A stretch of 64,000 nucleotides of DNA from Hyaloraphidium curvatum (taxonomy: Eukaryota; Monoblepharomycota; Hyaloraphidiomycetes; Hyaloraphidiales; Hyaloraphidiaceae): NCBI GenBank assembly GCA_025558095.1, contig JAIVFI010000035.1, forward strand, positions 1 through 64,000, written 5' to 3'. The stretch's first letter is position 1; each line of letters begins with the position of its first letter. Made by a program: the position numbers and the translations under genes. Shown one piece after another: positions 32,189-43,900 of this stretch. Under the pieces are notes generated by a model, which made no database searches, had not been told where the DNA came from, and was given only the letters and a program-made list of their open reading frames with translations.

Positions 32189-33330
32189 ATGCCCGGCACC
32201 CCGGCGTCCCCCGGCTCGCCCGCGCCGTCCGACAGCGCCAGCGAGCGGTCGTGGTCGCCCGGCGGGGGCCGCGCGCCCGCCCCCCGCGCCCGCCGCCCGC
32301 CGCGCCGCCCGGCCGGCTCCGACGGCGACGGCCCGCGGCCCGCGCGCAAGGTCGCGTGCGCCGCGTGCGCGCAGGGCAAGCGCAGCTGCGACGCCGCGCG
32401 CCCCGCCTGCGCCCGCTGCCGCGACGCCGGCAACGCCGCCGGGTGCTCGTACCCGCGCACCGGCACGGAGCGGCTGCTCGGCCCGCGCGGGAAGCGCAAG
32501 GGCTCGTCGTGCCTGCCCTGCAGGTGGGCCCGCTGTGCTTGCTGCCGCCGGGGAGGGGAGCTGACCGCCGCCCGCCCGCCCGATACCGCCCACCGCCACT
32601 TCACCCCGCCCGCCCCCGCCCGCAGGTCCCTGAAGAAGTCGTGCGACTGCGCACTCCCCGTCTGCAACCGCTGCGCCGAGCGCGGGGCTGCCTGCTCGTA
32701 CGTCCCCCTCCCGCTCCCCCTCCCCACCAGGCTGACGCCCGCCCCTCCAGCTACGACTCGCGCCGCGCCGCCATGGGCGACGTCAACCCGCAGGCCGCCG
32801 CCGCCGCCCAGCTCGCCGCGCTGGCGGCCGACGGCGCCACGCGGCACCGGACCACCCCCGAGCTGCAGGCCGCCTCGGCGACCCCGCCCCCCTCCTCCGC
32901 CCCCCACCCGCACCCGCAGGCGCAGGCGGACGGGGCCTACCCGATCCCCGGCTTCCCGTTCGCCCCGCCCTCCTACCCTTCCTTCCCCCCGCCCGGGCAC
33001 GCGCAGCAGGCACAGGGGGGGTTCTGGTTCCCCCCGCCCCCCCCCTCCTCGGCATGGTCCTTCCCGCCCCCCTCCCAGACCTGGCGCCCCGCCCCCGCCC
33101 CCGCCCCCGCCCCCGCCTGGGACCCCGAGCCGTCCAAGCCCTGGGACGCGGACGCGGGGCACCCGGCGCGGCACTGGGAACCGCCGAAAGCGCAGTGGGA
33201 CGCCGGGAAGCAGGGGTGGGATCGGTGGGGGTACCCGCGCGGCGAGGGGATGGGGCTGCCGATCCTCCGCGCGGCCGCGGAGGGGGCGATGGGCGAGGGC
33301 GGGGAGGGGGTGGGCAGCGCGGCGGGGTGA
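32189..33330 (+). CDS. Short protein with two tandem Zn2Cys6 clusters, no regulatory domain (TF2)
   Basis: Three exons (32189-32523, 32626-32697, 32751-33330) give 328 residues. Cluster 1 spans residues 57-86 (VACAACAQGKRSCDAARPAC) and cluster 2 spans 108-135 (SCLPCRSLKKSCDCALPVC). An intron falls inside cluster 2, between its second and third Cys; TF1 and TF3 lack this intron. The remaining ~190 residues are Pro/Ala/Gln-rich and then Trp-rich (SKPWDADAGHPARHW, KAQWDAGKQGWDRWG). The ~600-residue regulatory region of TF1 and TF3 is absent. It may be a DNA-binding-only factor that competes with TF1/TF3, or a decayed gene. The exon 3 frame was chosen on composition and because it joins both splice sites. 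Confidence 0.65.
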
Positions 33331-33606
33331 TCGCGGTCCCACTGGACGGGGCGACGGGATGGAGGTTTATGGGGAAGGGAGAGGGGAGGGGTGATGGGGA
33401 GCAAGGGAGGACGCTGGACACCGGAGGGTAGAGGAGGGGTGATCTGTTGCCGCATGTACCGCGATGCCTTTTTCGAGCTGCGTTCGTTTTCGTTGACCTG
33501 CTTTGCGCCGCCCGCCGCTCGATCCGCGTCGCGCCAAGTCCAGTCCGCCGGACCCCGGCAGCCCTCCCCGCGCACAGCCCACCGTAAAGCGGCACGGACG
33601 CAGAGC

Positions 33607-34826
33607 TCAGTCGCCGGGGCGGATGCACTGGTGGATGCGGCCCCGTCAGCCTCGGGATCGGACAGCAGCCGGCAACCCACCTCGCGGCAGTACGTTTCGG
33701 TGCATCTCTGGCACTTGAAGTGGGCGATGGCCGAGCATTGCTTGCGGCAGCGTTTGCAAGGGGGGCCGAAAACAGTGGTGCCGAAGAAAAAGGGGGTGTA
33801 TAGAGGCTTGAAAACTTCGTTGAGTTCCGCATCGCAGTTCTGACACATGGATAAATCCACGAACGAGGATCCCGCGGCCTGCGCCAGGTGCGCCTCGGCC
33901 CCTTCCGCCACGTGGGCGGGCATGCCTTCTGCCGCCCACTGCGAGCTGGATTTCAGCGATATGCTCGACACCACCTTCTCCACGGAGGCGAGCCGCTCCA
34001 GCTGGGAATCCGCGGCCCGCTCCAGCAGCGCGATGCGGTCGAGGGCCAGCAGGAGGTGCGCCTGGGTGCCGTCGGCCACGTGCGCAGGCATGTCATCCGC
34101 CGGGCACTGCGATCGTCGGCGTCAGCGGTCGATTTGCGAGGCACGCTCGCGCCTTACCTCGTGGGTGCAGAGGGGATAGGAGCAGGATACCTTCCTCTTG
34201 GGGCACACCGCACGGTGCGCCTCAAGCTCGACGCGCGGCAGGACTTCTTCGCAGCCGTCGATCCCACAGGGGATCCTGGTCTGGGGGCAGTCGTCCGCGA
34301 CATGATCCTGTTCCATGACCGTGATAAGCATTCCGTCCAGGTGCCCCGCACGCCTCATTCCCACCTCCATCTCGACCGGTGGCACCACGGCCGCGCGGCA
34401 GAGCTCGCAGCGGAACCCGGCGCAGCCCCGCATGTGCGTCTCGACATCGGAGACTTGACCCTTCCACCCGCACACCTCCTTGCGAGGGCAGTCAACAACG
34501 ACGGCGAGGTAGGCGCGGTACGCCATCCCGCCGCGTTCCTTGAGCGCCACCTTGGCGGTGATCCCGCCGCGGTCGACGGGGCACCGCGCCAGCGGCCCTC
34601 CTCCATCGGAGCTCCCGTAGTCCCCGTCCTCTTCTTCTTCCTGTCCTTCGGTAGGCCCGTACGGCTCCGCGCACCCGGCGCAGAACATGTGCTCGCAGGG
34701 GAGCAGCAGCGTCGGGTGCCGGTGCGGGAGGCAGTCGTCGAGGCACACGGGGCAGGAGATGCCGACGGCGGCCGCCATGCCCTGGGATGGCGTGCTGCCG
34801 GGCGGCGGGCCGGCGTCGGCGGACAT
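33607..34826 (-). CDS. RING/TRAF-type zinc finger protein
   Basis: Three exons (34826-34158, 34106-33681, 33627-33607) give 371 residues. Residues about 22-90 form a RING-like finger: GISCPVCLDDCLPHRHPTLL, PCEHMFCAGC, then a long acidic insert, then ARCPVDRGGI. TRAF-type fingers follow: DCPRKEVCGWKGQVSDVETH, GFRCELCRAAV, and IPCGIDGCEEVLPRVELEAH. A helical stretch (LLLALDRIALLERAADSQLE) is followed by a second Cys cluster: MCQNCDAEL, PPCKRCRKQCSAIAHFKCQR, CTETYCREC. The last exon is only seven codons including the stop; without splicing, the frame would read on to 32973 across the antisense of TF2. RING proteins of this layout are usually E3 ubiquitin ligases, which is inference here. Confidence 0.7.
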
Positions 34827-35132
34827 CGTGGGATGGGGACGAGGGGCAGGAACGCCACCCGTGCGTGGCGGGGGGCGTTGAGACGGGACTGAGTCAGGGA
34901 CGCAGGGAGGCGTCGCTCCCTCTTCAACCTAGGAATCTCGCACAGGTGCCGATTCAATGCTCGTACGCTATGTAGAGCAGGGTACATGGCGTTCAGTCCG
35001 CGGAGAGACCCGGGATTCGCGGATCGCGGAGCGCTGGCACCGAGGCGACCCAGCTTGGCGGCCGCGATCGACGCTGCTTCAGCCTAAAGGCGCCATATCT
35101 CCGCCAATGGCAGCCATTCTCCACCTGTTGGC
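34827..35132. other. Intergenic region
   Basis: Separates the start of the RING/TRAF gene from the 3' end of the aldo-keto reductase gene, both on the minus strand. Presumed promoter of the RING/TRAF gene; no other feature recognised. Confidence 0.4.
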
Positions 35133-36483
35133 TCACCGGTTGACGGTGGACATGTCCGCTGTCGGCGTCGCCGGGTCAGATCATGCCGCATGCGCAAAAG
35201 CGAGATCGGCCCACGGTAGCGCAAGCCCTCCACGCCCTTCATCACGTCCGCCAGCTCCTTCCGCTCCGCATCGCTCAGCTTGACGTCGAAGAACCCGATG
35301 TTCTCCTCCAGCCTCGTCCGCTTGGTCGTCCCGGGGATCGGCAGGATGGTCTTGGGCGACCGGGCGACGCACCACGCCAGGGCCAGCTGCGAGGGCGTGC
35401 AGCCCTTGCGCGCCGCGATCTCCTTGACCTTGTTCTGCCGGGAATCGCGGCGGGCATCAGCAAACCGAACCGGGCCGGGGACCCCGTCCCGCGGCACGAG
35501 GGTACCCACCACGAGCTCGATGTTCCTGGCGAAGCTCTCGCCCTTGAACCGCGGCATGTTTCTCCGCGAGTCGTTCTCGGCGAGGTCCTCAGGCTTGGTG
35601 ATCTCGCCCGAGAGGAACCCGCGGCCCAGGGGCGAGTAGGCGACAAAGGTGATCCCGAGCTCCTCGCAGAGGGCAATCTGCGGCTCCGTCTCCGTGCTCC
35701 ACAAAGAATATTCAGATTGCAGCGTGGCGATCGGGGCGACGGCGTTGGCCTTCTTGATCGTCTCGACCGACGCTTCCGACAGGCCGAGGAACCGGATCTT
35801 GCCCTCGTCCTGCAGCTTCTTCATCGCCTTGACGGTCTCCTCGATCGGCGTCTTGGGATCCACGCGGTGCTGGGTGTACAAATCGATCCGGTCGATCCCG
35901 AGCCGCTTGAGGCTGGCCTCGCACGCCTGCGCGACGTACTCGGGGTCGCCACGGATGCCGAGCCACGCCCCCGAGCGCTTCTCGAAGTCGCGGACGACGC
36001 CGAACTTGGTCGAGATGAAGACTTGGCGGGCGGCACCGGAGATCAGCGGGAGGGGCAACGCGTCGGCCAGAGAGACCCACACTTGTCCCGCCCGAACTTC
36101 TTGATCGCCTTGCCGACCAGCTCCTCGTTCGCCCCCGAGCCGTACTTTCCGCGACGTCAGTGCCCCGTCGCAACAACGGGCGCGACCCGGTGGCCCACCA
36201 TGTCCGCCGTGTCGATGAAAGTCACGCCCAGCTCCGTACACTTGCCGAGCAGGTCGACGAACTCGTCCTCCTTGGTCGGGTCGGGCGCGTAGAACTCGCT
36301 GAGGCCCATGGCGCCGAAGCCCAGCGCGGAACTGGCACGGCAAGAGGGGCGGGAACGCGACGGGGTGGGAGGAAAAGCGCGGGAGGCGGTCAGACGCGTC
36401 GCGGGGGAGACATGCCGGGGCACCCACACTTTGATGCCGGTGCGTCCGAGGTCGATGGTGGGGACGGCGGGGAGGGCGGGCAT
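35133..36483 (-). CDS. Aldo-keto reductase (AKR13-like)
   Basis: Six exons (36483-36428, 36331-36199, 36144-36081, 36021-35510, 35434-35215, 35158-35133) give 336 residues. The start MPALPAVPTIDLGRTGIKV is followed by LGFGAMGLSEFY, the catalytic Asp/Tyr region TFIDTADMYGSGANEELVGK and the Lys strand FFISTKFGVVRD. Other family blocks are SLKRLGIDRIDLYTQHRVDP, KIRFLGLSEAS, LQSEYSLWST, VAYSPLGRGFLSGEI and the cofactor-binding LPIPGTTKRTRLEEN. The end is GLRYPDMSTVNR. The catalytic tetrad (Asp, Tyr, Lys, His) is visible. The expected reaction is NADPH-dependent aldehyde/ketone reduction in the cytosol. The last exon is 26 nt; all introns start GTGGG. Confidence 0.9.
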
Positions 36484-36915
36484 CGCGGAGAGGTTGCTGC
36501 GAGCGCGATGGACGAGCGGGAGTGGGTGTTTGGTAATGGAGGACCGGTGCCGGTCGTGTTGGGCTCCAGTGCGTAAACAAATCGAAGACCGCTACCGCCG
36601 CCTCGCCCGGGGCTTGCCCTCACGCAACGCCTGAAAAAGGATATCATTGCCCATGGCCGTGCCGGTCGGCGGTTGTTGTTGTTGTCGCGGATCAGTTCGC
36701 AGTCGTCCCGCGGGCCGGGGTGACCAATGGAGGTGTTTCGTAAGTGCGCAGCAGAGAATCACTCTGCATGTCCGAAATGTTTCCGTTCCGGCCGCGGAGT
36801 GCGGCCAGCGGCGGAACTCTTTGCGATGCGGCCGGCTATGGAACCTGGTTGCCACAATGGCAAGCCCCGCATCGCGCCGGATCGCGCAGGCTCTCGTGAT
36901 CTCAAGTCTATCCGC
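36484..36915. other. Intergenic region
   Basis: Between the aldo-keto reductase start and the acyl-CoA synthetase end (both minus strand). Contains a short (GTT)n run near 36671-36690; otherwise nothing recognised. Confidence 0.4.
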
Positions 36916-39223
36916 TCAGAGTCTAGCCCGGGGCCCAGCCTTTTCGAAGTTCTTGGCGACCTGTTCCTTCAGCTCCCGCTTCAGCACCTTGCCGTTGGCT
37001 GCGGGGCAAGATCGGTCAGCCCATCGGTTCCACGCAACGAGATGGGGAACCCACGATTCTTCGGCAGCTCTTCCGACGTAAACTCGATGAAGACGGGGAC
37101 CATGAACGGCGGCAGCGTCTTGCGCACGTGCGCGACCAGGTCCGCCGCCGACACCCGGCCTTCGCTCCCGGGCTTGAGCCGCACCACGGCCGCCACCTCC
37201 TCGCCCAGCACGGGGTGCGGCACCGGCACCACGGCGGCCTCGAAGACGGCGTCGTGCGTGTAGAGCGCGTTCTCGACCGCGACGGAGGCGATGTTCTCGC
37301 CTGTTGGGACGCCCGAATCAGCTCGCCGCCGCCCACACCGTAGCAACGCCTCCGCCAACCTCCCCGAATGATCAGGTCCTTGCTCCTATCGACAATGTAG
37401 TGGAACCCCTCCTCATCGACCCTCCCTAGGTCCCCGGTCTTGAACCACCCGTCGGAAGTGAGGCTCTTTGCCGTGGCGTCCGGCTTGCCAAAGTACTCCT
37501 TGAGCACCTGCGGCCCGCGGATCCATAGCTCGCCGACGGAACCGGGGGGGACCTCGTTCCCGTCGTCGTCGACGTCTGGTGCGGCGGGTCAGCGGGTCGG
37601 CGGACAGGGGGATCGGAGCACCCACACTTGACGTCGTGGTTGGGCAGCACGCTCCCGATCGCCGCCGGCTTCCTCGCGTAGTCCTCGCCCGAGATGCCGA
37701 TCACCCCCGTGAGGGTCTCGCTCATGCCCCACCCGTTGGACCCCTGCTTGGCCGGGAACTTGGTCTTGACCTGCGCGATCAGCGAGACGGGGGCGGGCGC
37801 GCCGCCGGAGCCGAAGTTGACGACGGAGGAGAGGTCGTACTGCACAAGTGTGGGGGTGTCAGTGGCATCCGGCAAAGCAAAGGGGGAGGGAGACGTGCCT
37901 TGTCGACGTCCGGGTGATTGAGGACCTGAATGTTCATTGACGGCACGCCGCCCATGCTCGTCGCGCGCTCCGATTGGATCAGCTCCATGGCGTGGACAGG
38001 GTCCCACTTGTACATGAGGATGCTGGCGGAGTCGGCCTCAGCAACCCGTCGAACGCGTCCCACGAGCCGGGACATACCACTTGTGCCCGTAGGCCGTGAA
38101 GGCCACCGTCGTCGCCCTGTTTACCGATGATCAGTTCCCACCGCCGCCCCGCCGGCCACAGGTACACCCACGTGTTGGCGGTCACGTGGAACAGCGGGGT
38201 CGTAACCATGTTGACCATCTGCGGGTCCGTCTTGTCCCCGCGCGGCCACAGAGGCGAGCCCGGGCCGTAGCCCATCCGGAGGAGAGCCACGCAGCCCGAG
38301 AACCTGACTGAGCGGGTGGCGCCGATGTAGGCGCGGTGTGTATGGAGAGCACCTTTGGGCTTTCCGGTGGTGCCTGTACGATGGGGAAGGTCAGTGATTT
38401 GATGGACAAGTCGGGAATGATGCTCACCGCTCGTGTAGAAGATTATGCAATGGTCCTCGGGGTCGATCGGCGTGGTCGGAAGCTCCAGCGGCCCGCGGTA
38501 CCCCTCGAGCAGCGCCTCCATCTCCTCCGCCCCTTCGAGCTTCCTCCCCTCCCTCCTGCACACCACCATCGGGATCCCCGCCAGCCCCTTGAGCGGCCGC
38601 AGCTTCTCGTACCGCTCCCCGTCGGCCAGGATCAGCTTCGACCGGCCGTCGAGGATGCAGTACTCCATCTCGTCCGGGGTGAGGAACGCGTTGATGTTGA
38701 CCACCACGGCGCCCATGGAGACGAGCGCCCATTGGCATATGAGGTACTCCGGGTAGCTGGGAGGGGGATCAGCTCGGAAGGGGCCGGGCAACGAGATGGC
38801 CCACTTCCTCATGGCGATGGCGACATGCGTGCCCTTCTCCACCCCAAATTTCCCGCCCAGAACGCCGATGAGCTTCTTGATGAGCACGTCCGCCTGGGCG
38901 TAGGTGATGCGGACGGTTTCCCGCGGCTCCCGCCGCGAGTAGACGAGGTACTCGCGGTCCGCGAACTCGGCGGCGGCCCGGCGCCAGACCTCGCGGCCGT
39001 TCGGGGCTGTCGGCGGCGACTTCCAGACGCGGTATTTGTTTCCCCTGATTTCCTTCTCCTCGAGCTCGAACAGGCCGCCTTTTTCGCGGGGGGAGGGCGC
39101 GTCGGTGTAAATGGATCCCCCGGCGGGCGGGAGACAGCGCCCACCCTTCCCGACGAGGAAATCGCGCGCCTCAGCCGCCGTCATCGGCCGCGGGAGGTTC
39201 GGAGGGGGCGGTGCGGCGGCCAT
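36916..39223 (-). CDS. AMP-binding acyl-CoA synthetase
   Basis: Nine exons (39223-38793, 38756-38428, 38373-38172, 38116-38078, 38022-37899, 37839-37626, 37575-37360, 37300-37055, 36998-36916) give 627 residues. ANL-superfamily motifs are all present: the P-loop-like IIFYTSGTTGKPKGALHTHR, TPLFHVTAN, NFGSGGAPAPV, NGWGMSET (adenylate binding), GELWIRGPQV, DGWFKTGDLGRVDEEGFHYI, DRSKDLIIRGGENIASVAVE and the catalytic Lys region LPKNPNGKVLKRELKEQ. The reaction is ATP-dependent ligation of a carboxylic acid to CoA; by length and motifs it is nearer medium/long-chain fatty-acyl or coumarate-CoA-ligase-like enzymes. One intron (after VDK, start GCACGT) is apparently GC-AG. Confidence 0.9.
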
Positions 39224-39414
39224 CGTGCGCCGCGGAGGGGGATCGGCGTCTCGGAGTGGAGGTTTCCCAGCTCGGAGGGCGGGGCGATCGCGGGGCCCGG
39301 ACGCCCTTTCGATCGGACGATGGAAACCGACGAGGACGCGCCCCCGCCGGCGACGGCCGACGATTTCGGAGGCCGCGTCTGGCTTGTCCTCGCGCCAAGC
39401 GCCCCGGTGGCCCC

Positions 39415-39927
39415 TCCAGGACGCAGGCCTTGCAAATCATCGGCGTTCCTACGGAACCAAGCATCGAGAAAGCGATCAAGGACACGTTGTACGGCGGGCA
39501 TAACCCTTTGGTCGCCGACCAATCGCTCGCCGACCTTCGTTAAAATAAACCGATCGGCATTGCCTCGCTGCTGGGCTCCAAGGTGGACAGGAACGCGGTC
39601 GACCTCGTTACGGTGCGGCGGCTTCCGGCGCGCGCACCCTCCCTGCGCTGACAAGATTTCCGATGAACGTAGAAGCTCCTGAACGTCGTGCCGTGGGAGC
39701 GCCCTACGACCGAAGAAGCCCTGCGCCACCCCTGGCTCGCGGGGGCGCTCGAGGGCTTCTACACGGCCGAGGAGCTGCAGCGCATGGCGGGGATCGGTGC
39801 GCCCGCCATCCCGCGAACAGCCGCCGCGCCGCCGAAAGCCGCCGCACCGCCCAAGGCCTCCTCGTTGTCCTCGGAACCGTTTCACGGCGCCGCCAAGGCC
39901 AAGCCGCGGGGCCGTGGCCGCCGCTGA
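39415..39927 (+). pseudogene. Protein kinase C-lobe remnant
   Basis: In one frame: QALQIIGVPTEPSIEKAIKD, then a TAA at 39541-39543, then LLGSKVDRNAVDLVT. An intron-like gap (GTGCGG to GTAG, about 39613-39669) is followed by KLLNVVPWERPTTEEALRHP and a Pro/Ala tail ending RGRGRR. The block L-x-x-x-L-x-x-x-P-x-x-R-x-T-x-x-E-A-L-x-H-P-W is the end of the kinase catalytic domain, most like CMGC/GSK3-type C-lobes. The N-lobe, HRD and DFG motifs are absent upstream, where the acyl-CoA synthetase promoter lies. An in-frame stop plus missing lobes indicate a degenerate fragment. Confidence 0.55.
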
Positions 39928-40934
39928 TCGCCGAGCGATCCGGAGCAGCGGAGCCGAAGCTGGCCGCACTAGGCTCAAAGAATCCTCTTCGTAACCATCA
40001 ACGCCCTGTTTCCAAAGCTTTGAATCCATAGATCGGTACTCATTGACTGCGCCTCATCTCTTCCGTCGCCCGGCTTCAATCCGCCCAATCCGTCGGCAAG
40101 TAATGTCTTGGGTCATTTACAGACCAGCGCAGCCCCCCGATCTTACCGTTATGCGATCGGTCGTTCTCGTGGCACCCTTGAACGGGTGTGTGGTTCAAGC
40201 CGTGGAAGCGCGGAGCACGAGGCCGAGTGATCGCGAACGATCGTGCCCTACAACAGCGTCCACTCAGTGCTCCTTCCTCGCGGAAGATCCGGCATGCTGA
40301 GCGCTGCTTGCGCGCGGAGCTCACGGGCACTCTTGTCGACCGCGAGGCGACGCGGCCGCGAACGCGCCGGGCCGCGCGCCACGACAGCGGGGCACTGACG
40401 CGGCGCACACGCACCACGCGTCGCTGGACGCACCGCTGGGTTTCTGGACACTTTTTCGCCCTTTTGGAGGGCCCGCCGGACGCAAGGATATTGGGGGAAG
40501 CTCCCTCTTTTTCGCGGCGGTCGGCTTCGCACCGGGCCCGATCTGCTTGGCCACATCGCCACCGCCCGGCCCCCGGCCGGCTCGGACCGAGCGGGATCCT
40601 TCCGCCTCTGCATTCTGACGCCGCGATAGCGGCTCTCGGTCGTCAGCCTTGCCTTTCGAGCTTGGGACCGCGAGTCGGCTGGCGGCTGGTGACTGGGCAA
40701 GGGGATCCGGATCGAGGAGCCAAATCCACGGCCCGGTGGAGTGGTTCTGGCGTGGTACCGGATTCACCGAGCACGGAGTGCGACAAATTGGCCCTGGATC
40801 TGCTTTCCGCGACCGGATTTTGGATTTTCCGGGGGTCCCGAGGGACGTGACTCGGGTGGGTTGCGGGCGGAGCGGCGGGCGGCCGGGGCCCCCCGCCGAG
40901 TCTCCTCAACCACACCCCCGTCGGGCCCCCCACC
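39928..40934. other. Intergenic region upstream of TF3
   Basis: About 1 kb without a supported gene. The 40060-40300 part is of lower GC than average. The last 100 bases before 40935 are C-rich, consistent with a fungal leader. Confidence 0.45.
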
Positions 40935-43900
40935 ATGGACGACTACAGCTCGGACGACGGCGGCGGGTCGTCCGCCGGCTCGCCGGACGCGGTGCGGCCG
41001 GCGGGCGGCGGGCGCGGGGGGAACACGCCGCCTGCGCGCAAGGTCGCGTGCCTCCCGTGCGCGGCCGGCAAGCGCCGGTGCGACGCGGCGCGGCCGGCGT
41101 GCAACCGCTGTTCCGACGCGGGCGACGCGGGCTCGTGCGTCTATCCCGTGCCGCGGCCTGACGCCGCCCGCGCCGGCCGCGGCAAGAAGAAGGGCTCGAG
41201 CTGCCTCGCGTGCCGCACCGGGAAGCGCAGCTGCGACGGCGGGCGGCCCGCGTGCTCGCGCTGCGCCGAGCGCGGCACGCAGTGCGTGTACACCGCCGTC
41301 AAGCCGAGGGCCCCGCGGGGCAGCGGCCACCTGCCCTCCGCCTCGCCGCCGCCGGGGCGGCAGCACTCCCTCCACGACCGCTCGGCGTCGCCGGTGCCCC
41401 CCCCGCACTCCCTCTACCAGCCAACGATGGGCATGGCGCAGCTGGGCCCGCAGATGGGGTTTGTGGCGCCCATGGCGCAGCCCGGGTTGGCCGGCTACCC
41501 GTCCTTCGCGGCTCCGCCCGGGTTCGGCGGCTACCCCGGCCCCGTCGCGCCGCCGGGCTACTTCCCGGGAGCCTACCCGATCGCCAACGGGTACGCCGCC
41601 GGCGACGGTTACGGGACGGTGGAGGCGTACGGGCTGGCCGACGGCTACCGCGTGCCGGATGGATCAGGTTTCATACCCGGGGGGGTGGGACCGGCGCCCG
41701 GCATGCCCTTCTACAGCGGCACCATTCCGGGCGTGGTTCAGAACCCGGCGATGGCCCCGGGTGGGGTCGCGCCCTTCCTAAACATGTCGCAATACGGCGC
41801 TTCGCCGGGCGTCTTCGGTGATTATGGCGCCAACGGGTCGGTAGCCGACTACCCCGCCAACGGATCCGTCAAATCGGAGCCGGCGGGTTCGCTGGGCAAC
41901 TCGCCGTCGCCGCCGAGCATCCCCCCCGGCTGGCCCGCCCGGGCCCCGCAGGATCAATCACCGCCTGCGCTCGACACGGCGCCGCCAGAGGTCCTGCCCT
42001 CGATCGCGCGCGCGGAGTCGGCGGCCGTCGCCCTCGCGAGCATCGCCGGTGGGACCTTCCGCCCGTTTGCGGGCTCGGTGCCGCCCGCCGGCCCCGCGCC
42101 GGCTGCTGGTCCTCCCTCCGCCACCGGTCCCTCTCCCCGCGCTGCTCCCTCCCCAGCCGCGGCGCTCGCCTCCCCGAGCGGCACCAGCGACAGCCCCCCC
42201 GACCTCGCCTCCCCCACCGGCCGCCCCTCCCCCGTGCTGGCGCTGCCCCCGGACTACCCCTCGAAGCTGTACCCCGGGATCCCCGCGGGCCTGCTGCCCC
42301 CGCCTGAGAAGCTGCCGGCGGTGCTGGACGCCTTTTTCGGCACAGTGATGCACGACATCATCCACCGCGCGACGTTCGAAGCGCGGCTCGCGAGGGGCGA
42401 GTGCAGGGAGAGGCTGGCGTACAGGCAGAGGTTCAGGGCGCGGCTGGCGGCGCTGGCCGTGGCGCGGTCGGGAGCGGCGCCCGCCGGGGAAGAGGGCACG
42501 GAGCCGCTGGTCCCAGTCCTGGTGCCCAACGACACGATGCCCGAGAGCATGGACACCTTCCTGCTCGCGACCATCGTTTGGGCCGGCGCGCGGATGTCGA
42601 CCACCACGCTCCTGGAGCCGGAAGCGATCGCGGGGCTCGAGGCCTTCCTTGCCGCCGAGCTGCGCGAGTTTTCGGCGTGGCAGGGGCAGCCCGAGCCCGG
42701 CGACAGCGAGGCCATGGAGGCCCTCCGGACCGAGCTCGGGATCGCTGTTCCGTCGACGCCCAGCACCCCCATCCCCACTCCCGCCTCGTCGTCCTCCTCC
42801 TCCGGCGGCCAGCCGCCCCAACCCCGCTTCCCGCCCTTCTCCTCCCCCACCCTGACCCCCGCCGAGCGCGCCTCGCACGACCTCCACATGCGCGCCTACC
42901 ACCGCGACATGTTCGACGCCGCGCTGTCCTTCATCGAGTGCCTCTGGACGCGCTACGTCGTCGGCGACCTCCCCGCCGCGCTCGCGCTGACCGGCACCAT
43001 CTCCCGCATCATCCCCTCGTGCCGCTTCGGGGAGTGGTGCCAACCCCCCGACGACGCCGGGCCGGCGGCGGTGTGGATGCGCGGGGAGGAGCTCCGCCGC
43101 CTGGTGGCGGGGATGCTAGCGGGCGGGGTGCTCTTTGCCGAGCTGCGCAACTCGGCGCCCGGCGGGGAGGTGGTGGTGCCCGCGATGAACGAGGCAAGGA
43201 TGGCGGGGATCGAGCTGCCCTGGAAGGACGCCGCGTTCCAGGCGCTGCCTGCGGCGATCGAGGCGGTGCCCGGGGACGGCACGGTGCCCGTGAGCTACCT
43301 CCCCTGGCTCTCTGCGGGCGGCGAGCCCCGCCCCCGCGTGCGGTTCGGCGACGCGGGGCTGTGGCCCGATCTCCCCCGCCGCTCCGAGGCGCGCGAACGG
43401 GGGCTGCGCGCCGGGTTCGGCAGGGTGCTCGACCTGGGACCGGCCGTGGTGCTCAACATGGTGGCGGAGCTGATGCGGCGGCACCACCGGCTGTGCAAGT
43501 GGCTCTCTGAGCGCGGGCTGGAGGCGTACGACCTCGAGGAAGGGCCCGGGAGGGACCCCGCCGTGCTGGAGGAGGCGAGGGAGCGGCGGCGGGCCTTCAT
43601 CGAGGCTTTGGACGACGCGCGCGCCCACCTGCCCGTGGAGGTGCGCGAGGCCTACGACGCGGGGGACTCGATCGCGCTCCGCATCCTGGGCAAGGCGCGG
43701 TGGGGCAACCGCGAATGGCCGCGGCTGGTGGCCTTCATGGTGTGGCTGCACGTGCTGCAGATCCTCGTGCGCTCGCCGCGGGACTACATCCGCGCCATCG
43801 CGCGGCCGGACGAGCGGTGGCTGTTTGGCCCGGAGTTCGTGGAGGCGAGCGCGCACGCGATCACCGTGTCGCAGCTGCTGGCGGCCATCATCCACGACCC

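Noticed and set aside
32973..34091. Long minus-strand frame antisense to TF2
   Set aside because: The conserved Cys cluster ends near 33681, and a 53-nt intron leads to a short last exon with a stop at 33607. The remainder is Pro/Ser-rich shadow sequence.
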